Below, piece after piece: positions 54,097-62,700 of a stretch of DNA of 64,000 nucleotides. A model generated the notes under the pieces. The model was not told the origin of the DNA and did not search any database. It saw nothing but the letters and a program-made list of their open reading frames with translations. This stretch comes from Variovorax paradoxus. Lineage in GTDB: Bacteria > Pseudomonadota > Gammaproteobacteria > Burkholderiales > Burkholderiaceae_C. Location of the stretch: the NCBI RefSeq assembly GCF_030815975.1, contig NZ_JAUSXL010000002.1:620001-684000 (forward strand). Reading direction: 5' to 3'. A program made the position numbers and the translations under genes. Position 1 is the stretch's first letter, and every line of letters starts with the position of its first letter.

Positions 54097-54187
54097 GGCC
54101 GGATGATGCCCGAAGGGATGCAAGGCAGAAGAAAGCGTGCTACTGTGACTCCCTACTCACCCGTCATCCCTTGCCGGAGGTGCTCCG

Positions 54188-55201
54188 ATGCGCAGGCCCG
54201 CTTTCTACAGCCGTTCGCCCCGCACGCTGCCTCAAGCGGCCGATCCCGCGGCCGACCAGGCTGCCGTGCCATCGTCCGAGGGCGGAGGCCGTGGCGCGCC
54301 GCCGGTTCCACCCGATTCGCTCTCCCATGCCAAGGCCGGCTGGCAGCCGGGCCGGCGCAGCTTCGCGTTTCTTCTGGTGCTGTGCGCCGCGCTGGTTGCG
54401 GGCGGCGCCACATGGTGGCCTCGCCAAGGCAAGGCGTTGACGCAAAAAGACATCGATTCGGCCGTGCTGCGCACGCTGCAGACCCAAACGCTGCCCTCGC
54501 CCGCTGCCAAGGCCGCCGAGATCGTGCGGCCCTCGGTGGTGCGCGTGGTCGGCTACGGCCCCGAGAAAGCCACACCCGAGGCCAAGACTCAGAAGCGCGG
54601 CCGCAACATGGCCAAGGGCAAGCCGCCCGAAGCCCCCAGCGACGAAGGGCCGCCAGGCCAGGTCGAACGCGGCGTGGGCACCGGCGTGGTCATCGTCGAC
54701 AAGGGCGTGATCCTCACCAACCTGCATGTCGTGGCCGGCGCCGAGACGATCAAGGTCACCTTCTCCGACGGCCTGGAGGCCGTGGCCACCATCACCGGCG
54801 TGCAGCCCGAGAACGACCTTGCGGTGCTGCAGGCCCAGAAGATCCCCGACGACCTGATTCCCGCCGTCATGCGCTCGACCGCCGACCTGCAGCCCGGCGA
54901 CCAGGTGGCCGCGGTGGGTTTTCCGTTCGGCATCGGCCCTTCGGTTTCGGCCGGCGTGGTGTCGGGCCTGAAGCGCTCGTTCCGATCGCCGGAGGGCAAG
55001 CAGGAACTGGGCAACCTGATCCAGTTCGACGCCGCCGCCAATCCCGGCAACTCGGGCGGCCCGCTGATCAACATGGACGGCGAGGTGCTCGGCATCGTCA
55101 CCGCCATTCTCAATCCCACGCAGCAGCGCACCTTCATCGGCATCGGTTTTGCGGTGCCCATCGAGAACGCGGCCTCGGCCGCGGGCTCGCCGCCGTTCTA
55201 G
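54188..55201 (+). CDS. Membrane-anchored trypsin-like serine protease without PDZ domain
   Basis: A 337-residue protein. The cytoplasmic N-terminus is Pro/Ala-rich, one membrane segment spans about 58-76, and the periplasmic protease domain has the catalytic triad His180 ('GVILTNLHVVAGAET'), Asp210 ('ENDLAVLQ') and Ser289 ('DAAANPGNSGGPLIN'). It is of the HtrA/DegS kind but ends soon after 'TFIGIGFAVPIENAAS', with no PDZ domain. An inserted basic loop (KAKTQKRGRNMAKGKPPEAPSD-like, about 130-155) precedes the catalytic core. It lies 57 bases before moxR and may share its transcript. Confidence 0.88.
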   Translation: MRRPAFYSRSPRTLPQAADPAADQAAVPSSEGGGRGAPPVPPDSLSHAKAGWQPGRRSFAFLLVLCAALVAGGATWWPRQGKALTQKDIDSAVLRTLQTQTLPSPAAKAAEIVRPSVVRVVGYGPEKATPEAKTQKRGRNMAKGKPPEAPSDEGPPGQVERGVGTGVVIVDKGVILTNLHVVAGAETIKVTFSDGLEAVATITGVQPENDLAVLQAQKIPDDLIPAVMRSTADLQPGDQVAAVGFPFGIGPSVSAGVVSGLKRSFRSPEGKQELGNLIQFDAAANPGNSGGPLINMDGEVLGIVTAILNPTQQRTFIGIGFAVPIENAASAAGSPPF

Positions 55202-55258
55202 GCCGCACCAGCACAGCAGGAACGCGCCCAGCTTCGATCATTCAACAAGAGGCCCCGC

Positions 55259-56272
55259 ATGAGCACTGAGAACCCCTTTTCCACCTCTGCCGCCACGGCC
55301 GAACTGATGGAGCAGATCCTCTACGAAGTCAAGCGCGTGGTGGTGGGCCAGGACCGCTTCCTGGAGCGGGTGATGGTGGCCATGCTCGCGGGCGGGCACC
55401 TGCTGGTCGAAGGCGTGCCGGGGCTCGCGAAGACGCTCACCATCAAGACGCTGGCCGACACCGTGCGCGGCCAGTTCAAGCGCATCCAGTTCACGCCCGA
55501 CCTGGTGCCGGCCGACCTGGTGGGCACGCGCATCTACAACCAGAAGACCGGCGAGTTCAGCACCTCGCTCGGCCCGGTGTTCGCCAACCTGCTGCTGGCC
55601 GACGAAATCAACCGTGCGCCCGCCAAGGTGCAGAGCGCGCTGCTCGAAGTGATGCAGGAACGTCAGGTCACCATTGCCGGCGAAACGCACAAGGTGCCGC
55701 GCCCCTTCCTGGTCATGGCCACGCAGAACCCGATCGAGACCGAAGGCACCTATCCGCTGCCGGAGGCGCAGGTCGACCGCTTCATGATGAAGGTGCTGGT
55801 CGACTATCCGAGCGACGAGGAAGAGTTCGTCATCGTCCAGCGCGTGATCGGCTCGCTCGTCGAGGTCAATCCGGTGGCCACCACCGACCAGCTCGCCACC
55901 CTGCAGGCCGAGGCGCGGCGCGTGTACGTCGATCCTTCGCTCATCCAGTACGCGGTCAAGCTGGTGTCGGCCACGCGCACGCCCGAGAAGCACGGCCTGA
56001 AGGACATGCGCCGCTTCATCACTTTCGGCGCGAGCCCGCGCGCGAGCATCAGCCTGACCGAAGGCGCACGCGCGCTGGCGCTGCTGCGTGGCCGCAGCTA
56101 TGCGCTGCCCGAGGACATGACCGCGCTGGTGCCCGACGTACTGCGCCATCGCGTGACGCTTTCCTACGAAGGCTTGTCCGAAGGCCTCACACCCGACAGC
56201 CTGATCGAGAAGATCATGAAGGCCGTTCCCGCTCCTCCCAAACCGCTCGAACATGAAAAGCTGGTGGCGTAA
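55259..56272 (+). CDS. MoxR-family AAA+ ATPase
   Basis: A 337-residue chaperone-like ATPase: Walker A 'GVPGLAKTLTIKTL', 'IQFTPDLVPADLVGTRIY', Walker B 'LLLADEINRAPAKVQSALLEVMQERQVTI' and sensor 1 'VMATQNPIETEGTYPLPEAQVDRF'. MoxR proteins act with DUF58 and von Willebrand-A proteins to mature or activate targets, often at the membrane. It overlaps the DUF58 gene by 20 bases. Confidence 0.93.
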   Translation: MSTENPFSTSAATAELMEQILYEVKRVVVGQDRFLERVMVAMLAGGHLLVEGVPGLAKTLTIKTLADTVRGQFKRIQFTPDLVPADLVGTRIYNQKTGEFSTSLGPVFANLLLADEINRAPAKVQSALLEVMQERQVTIAGETHKVPRPFLVMATQNPIETEGTYPLPEAQVDRFMMKVLVDYPSDEEEFVIVQRVIGSLVEVNPVATTDQLATLQAEARRVYVDPSLIQYAVKLVSATRTPEKHGLKDMRRFITFGASPRASISLTEGARALALLRGRSYALPEDMTALVPDVLRHRVTLSYEGLSEGLTPDSLIEKIMKAVPAPPKPLEHEKLVA

Positions 56273-57242
56273 GGCCCCTGCGGCCGCGAACGACGAACGG
56301 CTCATCGCTGAAGCCGGAGGCGCGGAACGCGCGCTGCGCCGTCTCGAATGGACGGTCATCCGCCGCCTCGATGGCCTGCTGCAGGGCGACTACCGCACGC
56401 TGATGCGCGGCACCGGCCTCGACCTGGCCGACCTGCGCGAATACCAGCACCACGACGACGTGCGCCACATCGACTGGAACGTCACCGCGCGCCTGCAGAC
56501 ACCGCACGTGCGCGTCTTCACCGAAGACCGCGAGATGTCGGCCTGGTTCGTGCTCGACCTGAGCCGCTCGGTCGATTTCGGCTCCGGCCTCAAAGCCAAG
56601 CGCGAAATCTCTGCCGGCTTCGTCGGCGTGCTCGCGCGCCTGCTCACGCGCCACGGCAACCGGGTGGGCGCGCTGGTCTATGGCACCGATCTCGAAGCGG
56701 TGATTCCGCCGCGCAGCGGCCGCCGGCACGTGCTGCACCTGCTGCATGCGATGGAGCGGCGGGCCGACAAGGCCGAGGCCGCGCCCACGCAAAAAGGCAT
56801 GACGCGCCTGGCCGATCTGCTGAAATCGGCCGCCACGCTGATGCCGCGCCGCTCCACCGTGTTCGTGGTGTCCGACTTCCTGAGCGAACCAGGCTGGGAA
56901 CGCCCGCTCGGCCAGCTGGTGCAGCGGCATGAAGTCATTGCCGTGCGCCTGTTCGATCCGCTCGAACTCGAGCTGCCCGACCTCGGCTTGGTGCCGCTGC
57001 GCGATGCCGAAACCGGCGAGCAGCTCTGGGTCGATACGCATGATGGCGGCTTTCGCAAGCGCTTCGCGCGCCTGGCGGCCGAGCGCGAGGCCGCGCTGCG
57101 CGCCTCGCTCGCTAAAGCGGGTGTCGACGCACTGGAGCTTTCGACCAGCGACGACCTGGTGGAAGCCATCGTTCGTTTCGCCGACCTGCGCAAGCGCCGC
57201 ATGCGCATCGGCTCGGGCAGCATGAAGGCGGTGGCAGCATGA
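56253..57242 (+). CDS. DUF58 domain protein
   Basis: A 329-residue cytoplasmic protein with the DUF58 core 'GTGLDLADLREYQHHDDVRHIDWNVTARLQTPHVRVFTEDREMSAWFVLDLSRSVDFG', followed by a VWA-like fold. 'VFVVSDFLSEPGWERPLGQLVQRHEVIAVRLFDPLELELPDLGLVPLRDAETGEQLWVDT' is also typical. The start at 56253 lies inside moxR, and the last four bases overlap the VWA gene, so the three are translated together. Confidence 0.92.
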   Translation: MKSWWRKAPAAANDERLIAEAGGAERALRRLEWTVIRRLDGLLQGDYRTLMRGTGLDLADLREYQHHDDVRHIDWNVTARLQTPHVRVFTEDREMSAWFVLDLSRSVDFGSGLKAKREISAGFVGVLARLLTRHGNRVGALVYGTDLEAVIPPRSGRRHVLHLLHAMERRADKAEAAPTQKGMTRLADLLKSAATLMPRRSTVFVVSDFLSEPGWERPLGQLVQRHEVIAVRLFDPLELELPDLGLVPLRDAETGEQLWVDTHDGGFRKRFARLAAEREAALRASLAKAGVDALELSTSDDLVEAIVRFADLRKRRMRIGSGSMKAVAA

Positions 57243-58276
57243 CTTTTCTCTGGCCTCAATTCCTCTGGCTGCTGGCGGCGCTGCCGCTGCTGGTGCTGCT
57301 CTACATCTGGCTGATCCGCCGCAAGAAGAAGCTCGCGGTGCGTTATGCGAGCCTGTCGATCGTGCGCGAGGCCATGGGCGCCGGCCAGAGCGTGCGCCGG
57401 CATGTTCCGCCCTTCCTGTTCCTGCTGGCCATGGCCGCAATGCTGGTGGCGGCCGCGCGGCCGATGGCCGTGGTGATGCTGCCGTCGAACCAGCAGACCA
57501 TCATCCTTGCCATGGACGTGTCTGGCAGCATGCGCGCGGCCGACGTGCTGCCCAACCGGCTGGTTGCGGCGCAGGAAGCAGCCAAGAGCTTCATCAAGGA
57601 CCTGCCGCGCCACGTCAAGGTGGGCATCGTCGCCTTTGCGGGCAGCGCGCAGGTGGCGCAGCTGCCCACCACCAACCACGACGACCTGGTGACCGCGATC
57701 GACAGCTTTCAGCTGCAGCGCGCCACGGCCACGGGCAATGCGATCGTGGTGTCGCTCGCCACGCTGTTCCCCGAGGCGGGCATCGACGTCTCGCAGTTCA
57801 GCGCCCCCAGCCGCCAGCGCGGCACGCCCATCGACCAGACGGAGAAGCAGGCCAAGGAGTTCACGCCGGTGGCGCCGGGCTCCTACACCTCGGCCGCGAT
57901 CATCATGCTGACCGACGGGCAGCGCACCACCGGCGTCGATCCGCTCGATGCCGCCAAGGCCGCGGCCGACCGCGGCGTGCGCATCTACACGGTGGGCGTG
58001 GGCACGGTCGATGGCGAAACCATCGGCTTCGAAGGCTGGTCGATGCGCGTGCGGCTCGACGAGGAAACGCTCAAGGCCGTGGCCAACAAGACGCAGGCCG
58101 AATACTTCTACGCAGGCACCGCCGCCGACCTGAAGAAGGTCTACGAAACGCTGAGCTCGCGGCTCACGGTCGAGAAGAAGGAAACCGAGATCTCCGCGCT
58201 CTTCGCGCTGGGCGCGGCCATTCTCACGCTGCTGTCGGCGGGGCTGTCGCTGCTCTGGTTCAACCGGATTCTTTGA
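57239..58276 (+). CDS. VWA-domain membrane protein (BatA-like)
   Basis: A 345-residue protein with N-terminal hydrophobic segments (about 8-24 and 55-80), a von Willebrand-A domain holding the metal-site motif 'LAMDVSGSMRAADVLPNRL', the second site 'GNAIVVSLA' and third 'IIMLTDGQRTTGVDP', and a C-terminal membrane segment (about 318-338). It resembles BatA/BatB of aerotolerance operons; no BatD or TPR partner lies here, so this is a minimal MoxR-DUF58-VWA set. Its last 17 bases overlap the convergent TetR gene. Confidence 0.92.
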   Translation: MTFLWPQFLWLLAALPLLVLLYIWLIRRKKKLAVRYASLSIVREAMGAGQSVRRHVPPFLFLLAMAAMLVAAARPMAVVMLPSNQQTIILAMDVSGSMRAADVLPNRLVAAQEAAKSFIKDLPRHVKVGIVAFAGSAQVAQLPTTNHDDLVTAIDSFQLQRATATGNAIVVSLATLFPEAGIDVSQFSAPSRQRGTPIDQTEKQAKEFTPVAPGSYTSAAIIMLTDGQRTTGVDPLDAAKAAADRGVRIYTVGVGTVDGETIGFEGWSMRVRLDEETLKAVANKTQAEYFYAGTAADLKKVYETLSSRLTVEKKETEISALFALGAAILTLLSAGLSLLWFNRIL

Positions 58277-58904
58277 CGGAGCGGCCACCGGGCCGCCGGA
58301 TGGCCGGCGGCGACTTCACCGCGCCGATACCGCCCAGGAACAGGTCGGCCACGATCGGCGCAATCGATGCATGGTCGAGCCGGCCGCCGGGCTTCATCCA
58401 GGTGAACATCCAGTTGATCATGCCGAACAGCAGCATGGTCAGCGGCTTGGCCAGGTCGTCGCTCGGCGCACCGGGCCGCAAGGCGGACACCGCGCGCGCA
58501 AACCCCGCCACCACTTCGCGCTCCTGGTTCAGCACGCGCTCGCGGTCTTCTTCTTCCAGAAAGCGCACGTCGTCGGTCAGCACGCGGTGGGCGTCCTGTG
58601 CGCCGGCGTATTCCTCGACGATGCGGTAGATGAAGCGGCGCAGCCGCTCCTCGTCGGTATGCGCCGAGGCTTCTTCCTCGACCACCAGCGCGGCCAGGCG
58701 GGAGACGTGCGTCTCGGCGATGCTGATCAGGAGGCTGCTCTTGTCCTTGTAGTAGTGGTAGAGCGTGGCCTTGGAGAGATTGCAGGCCTCGGCCACCTGG
58801 TTCATGGATGTGGCGGGATAGCCGCGGCGCGCGAACAGCTGGGCGGCCTGCGCCAGGATGAACTCGCGCTGGTCGTCGTAGGTGGCGGATCTTCCACGCG
58901 GCAT
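58260..58904 (-). CDS. TetR-family regulator, likely repressor of the paa genes
   Basis: A 214-residue repressor. The N-terminal helix-turn-helix is 'REFILAQAAQLFARRGYPATSMNQVAEACNLSKATLYHYYKDKSSLL'; the C-terminal domain begins 'ISIAETHVSRLAALVVEEE'. It lies 82 bases downstream of paaY on the same strand, within the phenylacetate cluster. TetR proteins named PaaR control paa genes in other betaproteobacteria with phenylacetyl-CoA as inducer, so I infer that role and expect binding at 59655-59668. The start at 58904 (MPRGRSATYDD) is the first that fits the family. Confidence 0.85.
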   Translation of the reverse strand: MPRGRSATYDDQREFILAQAAQLFARRGYPATSMNQVAEACNLSKATLYHYYKDKSSLLISIAETHVSRLAALVVEEEASAHTDEERLRRFIYRIVEEYAGAQDAHRVLTDDVRFLEEEDRERVLNQEREVVAGFARAVSALRPGAPSDDLAKPLTMLLFGMINWMFTWMKPGGRLDHASIAPIVADLFLGGIGAVKSPPAIRRPGGRSVKESG

Positions 58905-58986
58905 CGGGTCTTCTTTCTTCCTTGATGGGGGCAGTTGTTGCGGGCAACCCGCGATCTTGCACGAAGCTATCCGCGCCGCGTCGCGA

Positions 58987-59571
58987 TCAGCGAGCGCACC
59001 TCGGAAGCGCGGGCAGGCGCGGGCGGCCGGGCTCCATCTGCTGCAGCGGCGCGACCTCGTCCAGGCTGGCCAGGCTGCGCACGGTGAGCGCCTGGTAGGT
59101 GTGGGTGCCTTCGAGCTTCCAGGCAATTTCCTCGTCGCTCAGCGTCTTCTTCACCTTGGCAGGAATGCCCGCCACCAGCGTGCGCGCCGGCACCTTCATG
59201 CCGGCCGGCACGAAGGCACAGGCCGCCACGATGGCCTGCTCGCCGATCTCGGCCTCGTCCATCACCACCGCGTTCATGCCCACCAGCGCATCGCGCCGCA
59301 CGATGCAGCTGTGCAGGATCGCGCCGTGGCCGATGTGGCCATTGACCTCGACCACCGTGTCTTGGTCCGGAAAGCCGTGGATGCAGCAATGGTCCTGCAC
59401 GTTGGAGCCCTCCTCGAGCACGATGCGGCCGAAGTCGCCGCGCAGGCTGGCGCAAGGGCCGACGTAGCAGCGGGGGCCGACGATCACGTCGCCTATCAAG
59501 ACCGCGCTGGGGTGGACGTAGGCCGTCGGGTCGACGACGGGAATCACGCCGTCGATGGAATAGCTGGGCAT
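58987..59571 (-). CDS. paaY: PaaY, gamma-class hexapeptide-repeat protein of phenylacetate catabolism
   Basis: A 194-residue left-handed beta-helix protein with repeated hexapeptides ('[54 protein letters not shown]') and the metal histidines of gamma-carbonic-anhydrase folds ('[27 protein letters not shown]'). PaaY of E. coli is a thioesterase that releases CoA from dead-end ring-hydroxylated products. The place beside paaG and the TetR gene supports PaaY over an ordinary carbonic-anhydrase homologue. The start at 59571 ([13 protein letters not shown]) fits the family. Confidence 0.87.
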   Translation of the reverse strand: MPSYSIDGVIPVVDPTAYVHPSAVLIGDVIVGPRCYVGPCASLRGDFGRIVLEEGSNVQDHCCIHGFPDQDTVVEVNGHIGHGAILHSCIVRRDALVGMNAVVMDEAEIGEQAIVAACAFVPAGMKVPARTLVAGIPAKVKKTLSDEEIAWKLEGTHTYQALTVRSLASLDEVAPLQQMEPGRPRLPALPRCAR

Positions 59572-59642
59572 TCGATCGGTCTCCTTTGTTGCGGGCTCAG
59601 GGTTTGCCCTGAAGCCACCCGCTTGTGCTGGCATCGAGGTCG

Positions 59643-59671
59643 ATCTTAAAATCTACCGGACGGTCGGTCAA
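59643..59671. promoter_or_regulatory. Divergent paaY/paaG promoter with TetR-type operator
   Basis: On the minus strand, TTGACC (59671-59666), a 17-base spacer and TAAGAT (59648-59643) form a good sigma-70 promoter for paaY. Inside the spacer lies an imperfect palindrome ACCGGAC-GGTCGGT (59655-59668), the kind of site used by TetR repressors of CoA-ester pathways. On the plus strand a weaker TTAAAA-17-CAATAG arrangement over the same bases could serve paaG. One bound repressor would shut both directions. Confidence 0.6.
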
Positions 59672-59697
59672 TAGTGTTTAGAGATCAGAGACAAGCC

Positions 59698-60501
59698 ATG
59701 CCAGAACCTTTAGTTCTCACCAGCGATGCCGGCGCCGTCCGCACGCTGAGCCTCAACCGCCCCGCGGCGCTCAACAGTTTCACGACCGAACTGCACGGCG
59801 AACTGATGGCGGCGCTGGACCTTGCGGCCGGCGATCCGGGAGTGCGCTGCGTGGTGCTCACGGGTGCAGGCCGCGCCTTCTGCGCCGGGCAGGACCTGGC
59901 CGATTCTTCGGTCGCGCCCGACCCCGCGCCGGGCGCCGCGCCCAAGGACCTGGGCCATGTCATCTCCGCTTACTACGCCCCGCTCGTCGCGCGGCTGCGC
60001 TCGATGCCGGTGCCCGTGGTCGCCGCCGTCAATGGCGTGGCCGCCGGAGCGGGCGCCAACATCGCGCTGTGCTGCGACCTCGTCGTGGCTGCGCGTTCGG
60101 CCAGCTTCATCCAGGCCTTCACCAAGATCGGCCTGGTGCCCGACACCGGTGGCACATGGCTGCTGCCGCGGCTCGTCGGTTCTGCGCGCGCGCTGGGCAT
60201 GGCGATGCTGGGCGACAAGCTGCCGGCCGAGGAAGCCGCGCGCATCGGCCTGATCTGGCAGTGCGTGGACGACGCGGCACTGGCCAACACAGTCGCCGCG
60301 CTCGCATCCAAGCTGGCCGGCATGCCGACCCGCGCCCTCGTCGCCACCCGCCAGGCCATGGCCGCGGCGCAGGGCATGGACCTCGACGCGGCGCTGGCCG
60401 AAGAGGCCCGCATCCAGCGCGAGATGGGCAATGCCGGTGATTACCGCGAAGGTGTCGAAGCCTTTCGTTCCAAGCGTGCGCCGGTGTTCAAGGACCGCTG
60501 A
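59698..60501 (+). CDS. paaG: PaaG, ring-1,2-epoxyphenylacetyl-CoA isomerase
   Basis: A 267-residue crotonase-fold enzyme converting the epoxide made by PaaABCE to the oxepin-CoA. Seen: 'VRTLSLNRPAALNSFTTELHGELMAAL', oxyanion loops 'GRAFCAGQDLAD' and 'AVNGVAAGAGANIALCCDLVVAA', and 'FTKIGLVPDTGGTWLLPRLVG' with the catalytic Asp of PaaG in place of the hydratase Glu. It is the first plus-strand gene of the cluster; paaI follows after a 381-base gap filled by a repeat element. Confidence 0.93.
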   Translation: MPEPLVLTSDAGAVRTLSLNRPAALNSFTTELHGELMAALDLAAGDPGVRCVVLTGAGRAFCAGQDLADSSVAPDPAPGAAPKDLGHVISAYYAPLVARLRSMPVPVVAAVNGVAAGAGANIALCCDLVVAARSASFIQAFTKIGLVPDTGGTWLLPRLVGSARALGMAMLGDKLPAEEAARIGLIWQCVDDAALANTVAALASKLAGMPTRALVATRQAMAAAQGMDLDAALAEEARIQREMGNAGDYREGVEAFRSKRAPVFKDR

Positions 60502-60540
60502 GATGAAATTCTGCTTCCCCTTGCGTTGCGTTGTCGGTCG

Positions 60541-60840
60541 TTCAGGGCGCGGCTGTTCAGGGCGCGCTCCCGCCGACGGGGTACCTTGCTCCGCGAATGT
60601 CCCCCGCCCTTCGGGCTCCTCCTTTATTTCGCTGCGCAAGGCACCCCATCGACGGGATCGTTATGCGGAGCGGTTGTTGATCAGCCGTTCGCCAGCAGCG
60701 TGTCCGGGTGCACAGGGCATCGGGTGCTCCCCGCAGCGAAATAAAGGAGGAGCCGAAGGCGGGGGACATTCGCGGAGGGGAGTACCCGGTGTCCTGTGCA
60801 CGCGCCCCGAACAACAGCGCCCCGAACAACAGCGCCCCGA
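60541..60840. repeat. Dispersed inverted-repeat element, long copy (gap 60502-60882)
   Basis: Fills the gap between paaG and paaI. Near-perfect inverted arms lie at 60589-60636 and 60732-60777, differing by only two one-base indels. A second inverted motif of about 27 bases (CCGGTGTCCTGTGCACGCG type) lies at about 60777-60803 and, reversed, at about 60706-60732. 15-bp tandem units bound it: GCGCCCCGAACAACA at 60802-60840 on the right, and inverted relatives (TTCAGGGCGCGGCTG) at 60541-60570 on the left. A shorter copy is at 33811-33920. No coding sequence is recognised in it. Confidence 0.8.
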
Positions 60841-60882
60841 AAGCGCGCCCGGAACGAAGCCAAGGACAGGTGGAGAACAACG

Positions 60883-61326
60883 ATGACCGAACCCACCCGC
60901 ACCCCCCAGCAGACCGCCGAGTACGTTCGCGACGGCATGTTCGAGAACGACAACGCCAGCAAGGGCCTCGGCATGCGCATCGTCGAGGTCGGCCCCGGCC
61001 AGGCCACGCTCGAAATGCGCGTGCGCACCGACATGCTCAACGGCCACGCCATCTGCCACGGCGGCTTCATGGCCACGCTGGCCGATTCCAGCTTTGCCTT
61101 CGCCTGCAATTCGTACAACGAGCTGACCGTGGCCTCGGGCTTTTCCATCGACTTCATTGCACCGGCGCGCGAAGGCGACGTGCTCACCGCGCGCTGCTTC
61201 GAATTGTCGAAAGCCGGCCGCACCGGCGTGTACGACACCGAAATCACCAACCAGCGCGGCGAGCGCGTCGCGATGTTTCGCGGCCGCTCCTACACCGCCA
61301 AGGGCCGCCCCGCCGTTGCCGCCTGA
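60883..61326 (+). CDS. paaI: PaaI, hydroxyphenylacetyl-CoA thioesterase
   Basis: A 147-residue hot-dog thioesterase: 'NGHAICHGGFMATLADSSFAFACNSYNELTVASGFSIDFIAPAREGDVLTARC', with the HGG motif and downstream catalytic Asp (LADSSF) of PaaI. It rescues CoA from stalled phenylacetate intermediates. It starts at the ATG at 60883, just after the repeat element, and precedes paaK by 14 bases. Confidence 0.93.
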   Translation: MTEPTRTPQQTAEYVRDGMFENDNASKGLGMRIVEVGPGQATLEMRVRTDMLNGHAICHGGFMATLADSSFAFACNSYNELTVASGFSIDFIAPAREGDVLTARCFELSKAGRTGVYDTEITNQRGERVAMFRGRSYTAKGRPAVAA

Positions 61327-61340
61327 GGAGACACAAGCCC

Positions 61341-62658
61341 ATGACAGCCAGACACCCCTCCCCCGGCGAGCTCGAGCCCATCGAAACCGCGAGCCGCGAC
61401 GAGATCAGCGCGCTGCAGCTCAGCCGCCTGCGCGCCACGCTGCAGCGCGCGTACGACAACGTGCCGCACTACCGCAAGGCCTTCGATGCCAAGGGCGTGC
61501 AACCCGATGACCTGAAGTCGCTCGCCGACCTTTCGAAGTTTCCGTTCACGGTGAAGACCGACCTGCGCGACAACTACCCCTTCGGCATGTTCGCCGTGCC
61601 GCGCACGCAGGTGGCGCGCATCCATGCCTCGTCGGGCACCACCGGCAAGCCGACCGTGGTGGGCTACACCTTGAAGGACATCGACACCTGGGCCGATCTC
61701 GTCGCGCGCTCGATCCGCGCCGCGGGCGGCCGGCCCGGCGACATGGTGCACGTGTCATACGGCTACGGCCTGTTCACCGGCGGCCTGGGCGCGCACTACG
61801 GCGCCGAGCGCGCGGGCTGCACCGTCATCCCGATGTCGGGCGGCCAGACCGAGAAACAGGTGCAGCTGATCCAGGACTTCAAGCCCGACATCATCATGGT
61901 CACGCCCAGCTACATGCAGGTGATCATCGAGCAGTTCGAGCGCCAGGGCCTCGATGCGAAGGACAGCTCGCTCAGGATCGGCATCTTCGGCGCCGAGCCG
62001 TGGACCGAGGGCGATGCGCCGCGACATCGAAGGCAAGGCCGGCCTCGACGCGGTCGACATCTACGGCCTTTCCGAAGTGATGGGCCCGGGCGTGGCCAGC
62101 GAATGCGTCGAGAGCAAGGACGGCCCGGTGATCTGGGAAGACCACTTCTACCCCGAGATCATCGACCCCGACACCGGCGAGCTGAAGGCCGACGGCGAGG
62201 AAGGCGAACTGGTCTTCACCTCGCTGAGCAAGGAGGCCATGCCCATCGTGCGCTACCGCACGCGCGACCTCACGCGCCTCTTGCCGCCCACCTCGCGCGC
62301 CTTCCGCCGCATGGGCAAGATCGTCGGGCGCAGCGACGACATGATGATCATCCGCGGCGTCAACGTCTTCCCCACGCAGGTGGAAGAGATCGTGCTCGCG
62401 CATGCGCGCCTCTCGGGCCTGTACCAGGTGCATGTGCGCCGCGAGGGCCTGCTCGACGAGGTCGAGGTGCACTGCGAACTCGAGCACCGCCACGCCGCCA
62501 TCGACGAGGCCGAGCGCAAGGCCATCGCCGCCTGGGTGCAGGACCGCGTGAAGACGCTGGTCGGCATCTCGACCACGGTGCGCGTGTTCGACCCCGATTC
62601 CATCGAACGCACGCAGACCGGCAAGGCCCGGCGCGTGATCGACACGCGCCCGCGCTGA
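61341..62658 (+). pseudogene. paaK: PaaK, phenylacetate-CoA ligase, frameshifted
   Basis: PaaK activates phenylacetate with ATP and CoA, the first step of the pathway. The first frame runs MTARHPSPGELEPIETASRDE through 'ARIHASSGTTGKPTVVGYT' (AMP-binding P-loop) to 'GIFGAEPWTEG' near residue 223, and the protein then continues in the next frame with 'MRRDIEGKAGLDAVDIYGLSEVMGPGVASECVESKDGPVIWEDHFYPEIIDP' to 'RTQTGKARRVIDTRPR'. The span is 1,318 bases, one more than a whole number of codons. The extra base is most simply one G in GAGGGCG (62009-62011), where GAGGCG would restore TEAMRRD. Corrected, it would be 438 residues, the normal length. Sequencing error or real mutation cannot be told apart here. 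Confidence 0.9.
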
Positions 62659-62700
62659 GCGCGCGCGCCGCTTCAACCCCTTTTTGCGAAGGACACGCAC

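Noticed and set aside
60802..60840. Short regular repeats as a possible CRISPR array
   Set aside because: The 15-bp units are directly contiguous with no spacers, and no cas gene is present.
61341..62658. Programmed frameshifting in paaK
   Set aside because: No slippery heptamer or downstream pseudoknot is evident, paaK elsewhere is a single frame, and a single extra G explains the data.
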